Below the pieces are notes generated by a model. It did not search any database. It was not told the DNA's origin and saw only the letters and a program-made list of their open reading frames with translations. From positions 1-64,000 of the forward strand of contig WPIO01000344.1 in the NCBI GenBank assembly GCA_009760855.2: 64,000 bases of DNA, read 5' to 3'. This document shows, in pieces, positions 63,301 through 64,000 of this stretch. This DNA is from Cristatella mucedo. Taxonomy: Eukaryota > Bryozoa > Phylactolaemata > Cristatellidae. The stretch's first letter is position 1. Every line of letters starts with the position of its first letter. The position numbers and the translations under genes were made by a program.

Positions 63301-64000
63301 AACGTGTTTATTACGTTCATAATGGCTTTTAACATGGTGCAGCGACATCTGCTGCAGCGAGTTACCACTCTCCGATATGCAGAGTTAAGTTTCTAGCGAT
63401 CCGCAAATCTGCTGGGAACGTCGTGCGTGGACGTTGTTTAGTAAGCTTGCGAAAGCATGAAACATGTGCAGTGCCTCTGCTGCCAGAAAGCGACGGCTCC
63501 GACATGCAGATTTGAAGTTTCACCTATTCCGCCGATCTGGCAATATGGGCGACAGCGTGCGAACGTGTTTATGCTTACGTTGCGAAATGCTTTAAACAAG
63601 GTGCAGCACTCTGCTGCAAGCCCGCACACGCTCCCGAAATGGCAGGTATAACTTGTCTACATATTTCCGCGATCTGATGCGAACTGGTTCGAAATGTGAT
63701 CTTCACGTGGCTAAATGCCCTCAACCCAGGTGGCAGCACCCTTGCTGCCAGCGCAGCAGCACTCCTCGCGACATCTGATTTGCAAGTTTCTATGCATATT
63801 CCGCGGTTCGAGAGTGCTGAACAAGTGTTGGTGCGAAACGTGTTATTTACGTGCTAAGTGCTTTAAACATGGTGCAGCCACTCTGCTACCAGCAGAAGCA
63901 CAGCTGCCGCTCGTTGCAGATTTTGAAACTTTCTGCCAGTATGTATCGAGCGATCTGCTGCGAACTCGTGCGAAACGTTTTAGTTACGTGCGAAATGCTT
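48300..64000 (+). repeat. Satellite domain III: indel-rich monomers with clean islands
   Basis: Monomers are expanded by many one- to four-base insertions. Successive TGCAG landmarks from 52,371 to 53,216 are about 133-146 bases apart instead of 124. Exact or near-exact monomers persist as islands (50,285-50,395; 52,270-52,385; 54,485-54,620; 56,930-57,130; 59,200-59,700; 62,140-62,210). Homopolymer runs appear at 55,815-55,830 and 57,875-57,890. Either old array or uncorrected long-read consensus. Confidence 0.7.

Larger units (their letters stand above)
24607..64000 (+). repeat. 124-bp satellite array, about 300 monomers, runs off the window
   Basis: Each monomer has GTGCGAAATGCTTTAAACA, GGTGCAGCACTCTGCTGCC, CGCACGCTCCGACATGCAG, TTTGAAGTTTCTACATATTC, CGCGATCTGCTGCGAACTCG, TGCGAAACGTGTTATTTAC in order. 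Spacing is exactly 124 over long stretches, for example 34,758, 34,882, 35,006. There are no spacers, so it is not a CRISPR. Because 124 is 1 mod 3, a reader passes through all frames in turn and meets CTT-TAA once per three monomers. That creates hundreds of spurious frames of 87 codons starting at GTG. The array begins abruptly at about 24,607. Confidence 0.97.

Noticed and set aside
24618-64000. Hundreds of overlapping 60-216-codon frames of the type VRNALNKVQHSAASQ, on both strands
   Set aside because: They are translations of the 124-bp satellite. Most begin at GTG, overlap their neighbours, occur on both strands, and change length with each indel. No selection for a frame is visible.
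24607-64000. CRISPR array
   Set aside because: Units are contiguous 124-bp monomers with no unique spacers, and no cas-like gene is present.

Overview
The window looks like repeat-rich, probably heterochromatic DNA of a metazoan; I cannot name the species. The evidence is degenerate CR1/L2-like LINE reverse-transcriptase fragments, tRNA-derived SINEs, several classes of satellite and minisatellite, and the absence of any intact gene. I found no rRNA, functional tRNA, CRISPR array, bacterial operon or complete host gene. Most long open frames here are by-products of repeats.

Layout. (1) 1-2.59 kb is an AT-rich island of decayed, closely packed, intronless reading frames on both strands. It looks like a remnant of an integrated virus-like or large transposon-like element, though I recognise no family. 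A second piece of the same element lies at 14.65-15.54 kb. (2) 2.59-15.0 kb is a large imperfect palindrome. The left arm is 2,587-8,672, the spacer 8,673-10,058 and the right arm 10,059-14,998. The arms carry a roughly 242-bp tandem repeat, a degenerate 10-bp minisatellite and LINE pieces. The right arm has two extra segments: about 278 bp between ACTAGT duplicates, and about 1.1 kb with a (GA)n tract and a TATA-like box. (3) 15.6-20.74 kb is a direct second copy of 5.94-10.06 kb. (4) 20.74-24.6 kb is low-information sequence with SINE and LINE fragments. (5) 24.6 kb to the window end is one tandem array of a 124-bp satellite, roughly 300 monomers, in three domains: a variant-rich part with higher-order repeats (24.6-33 kb), a homogeneous part (33-48 kb) and an indel-ridden part (48-64 kb) that may reflect poor consensus rather than biology.

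The parts do not form a pathway. The window records layered mobile-element insertion, inverted and direct segmental duplication, and satellite amplification. The least explained item is the AT-rich island. One minus-strand frame there (1,574-1,893) runs about 106 codons with no TAA or TAG but four TGA, so it reads through only if TGA is sense or has arisen by decay.
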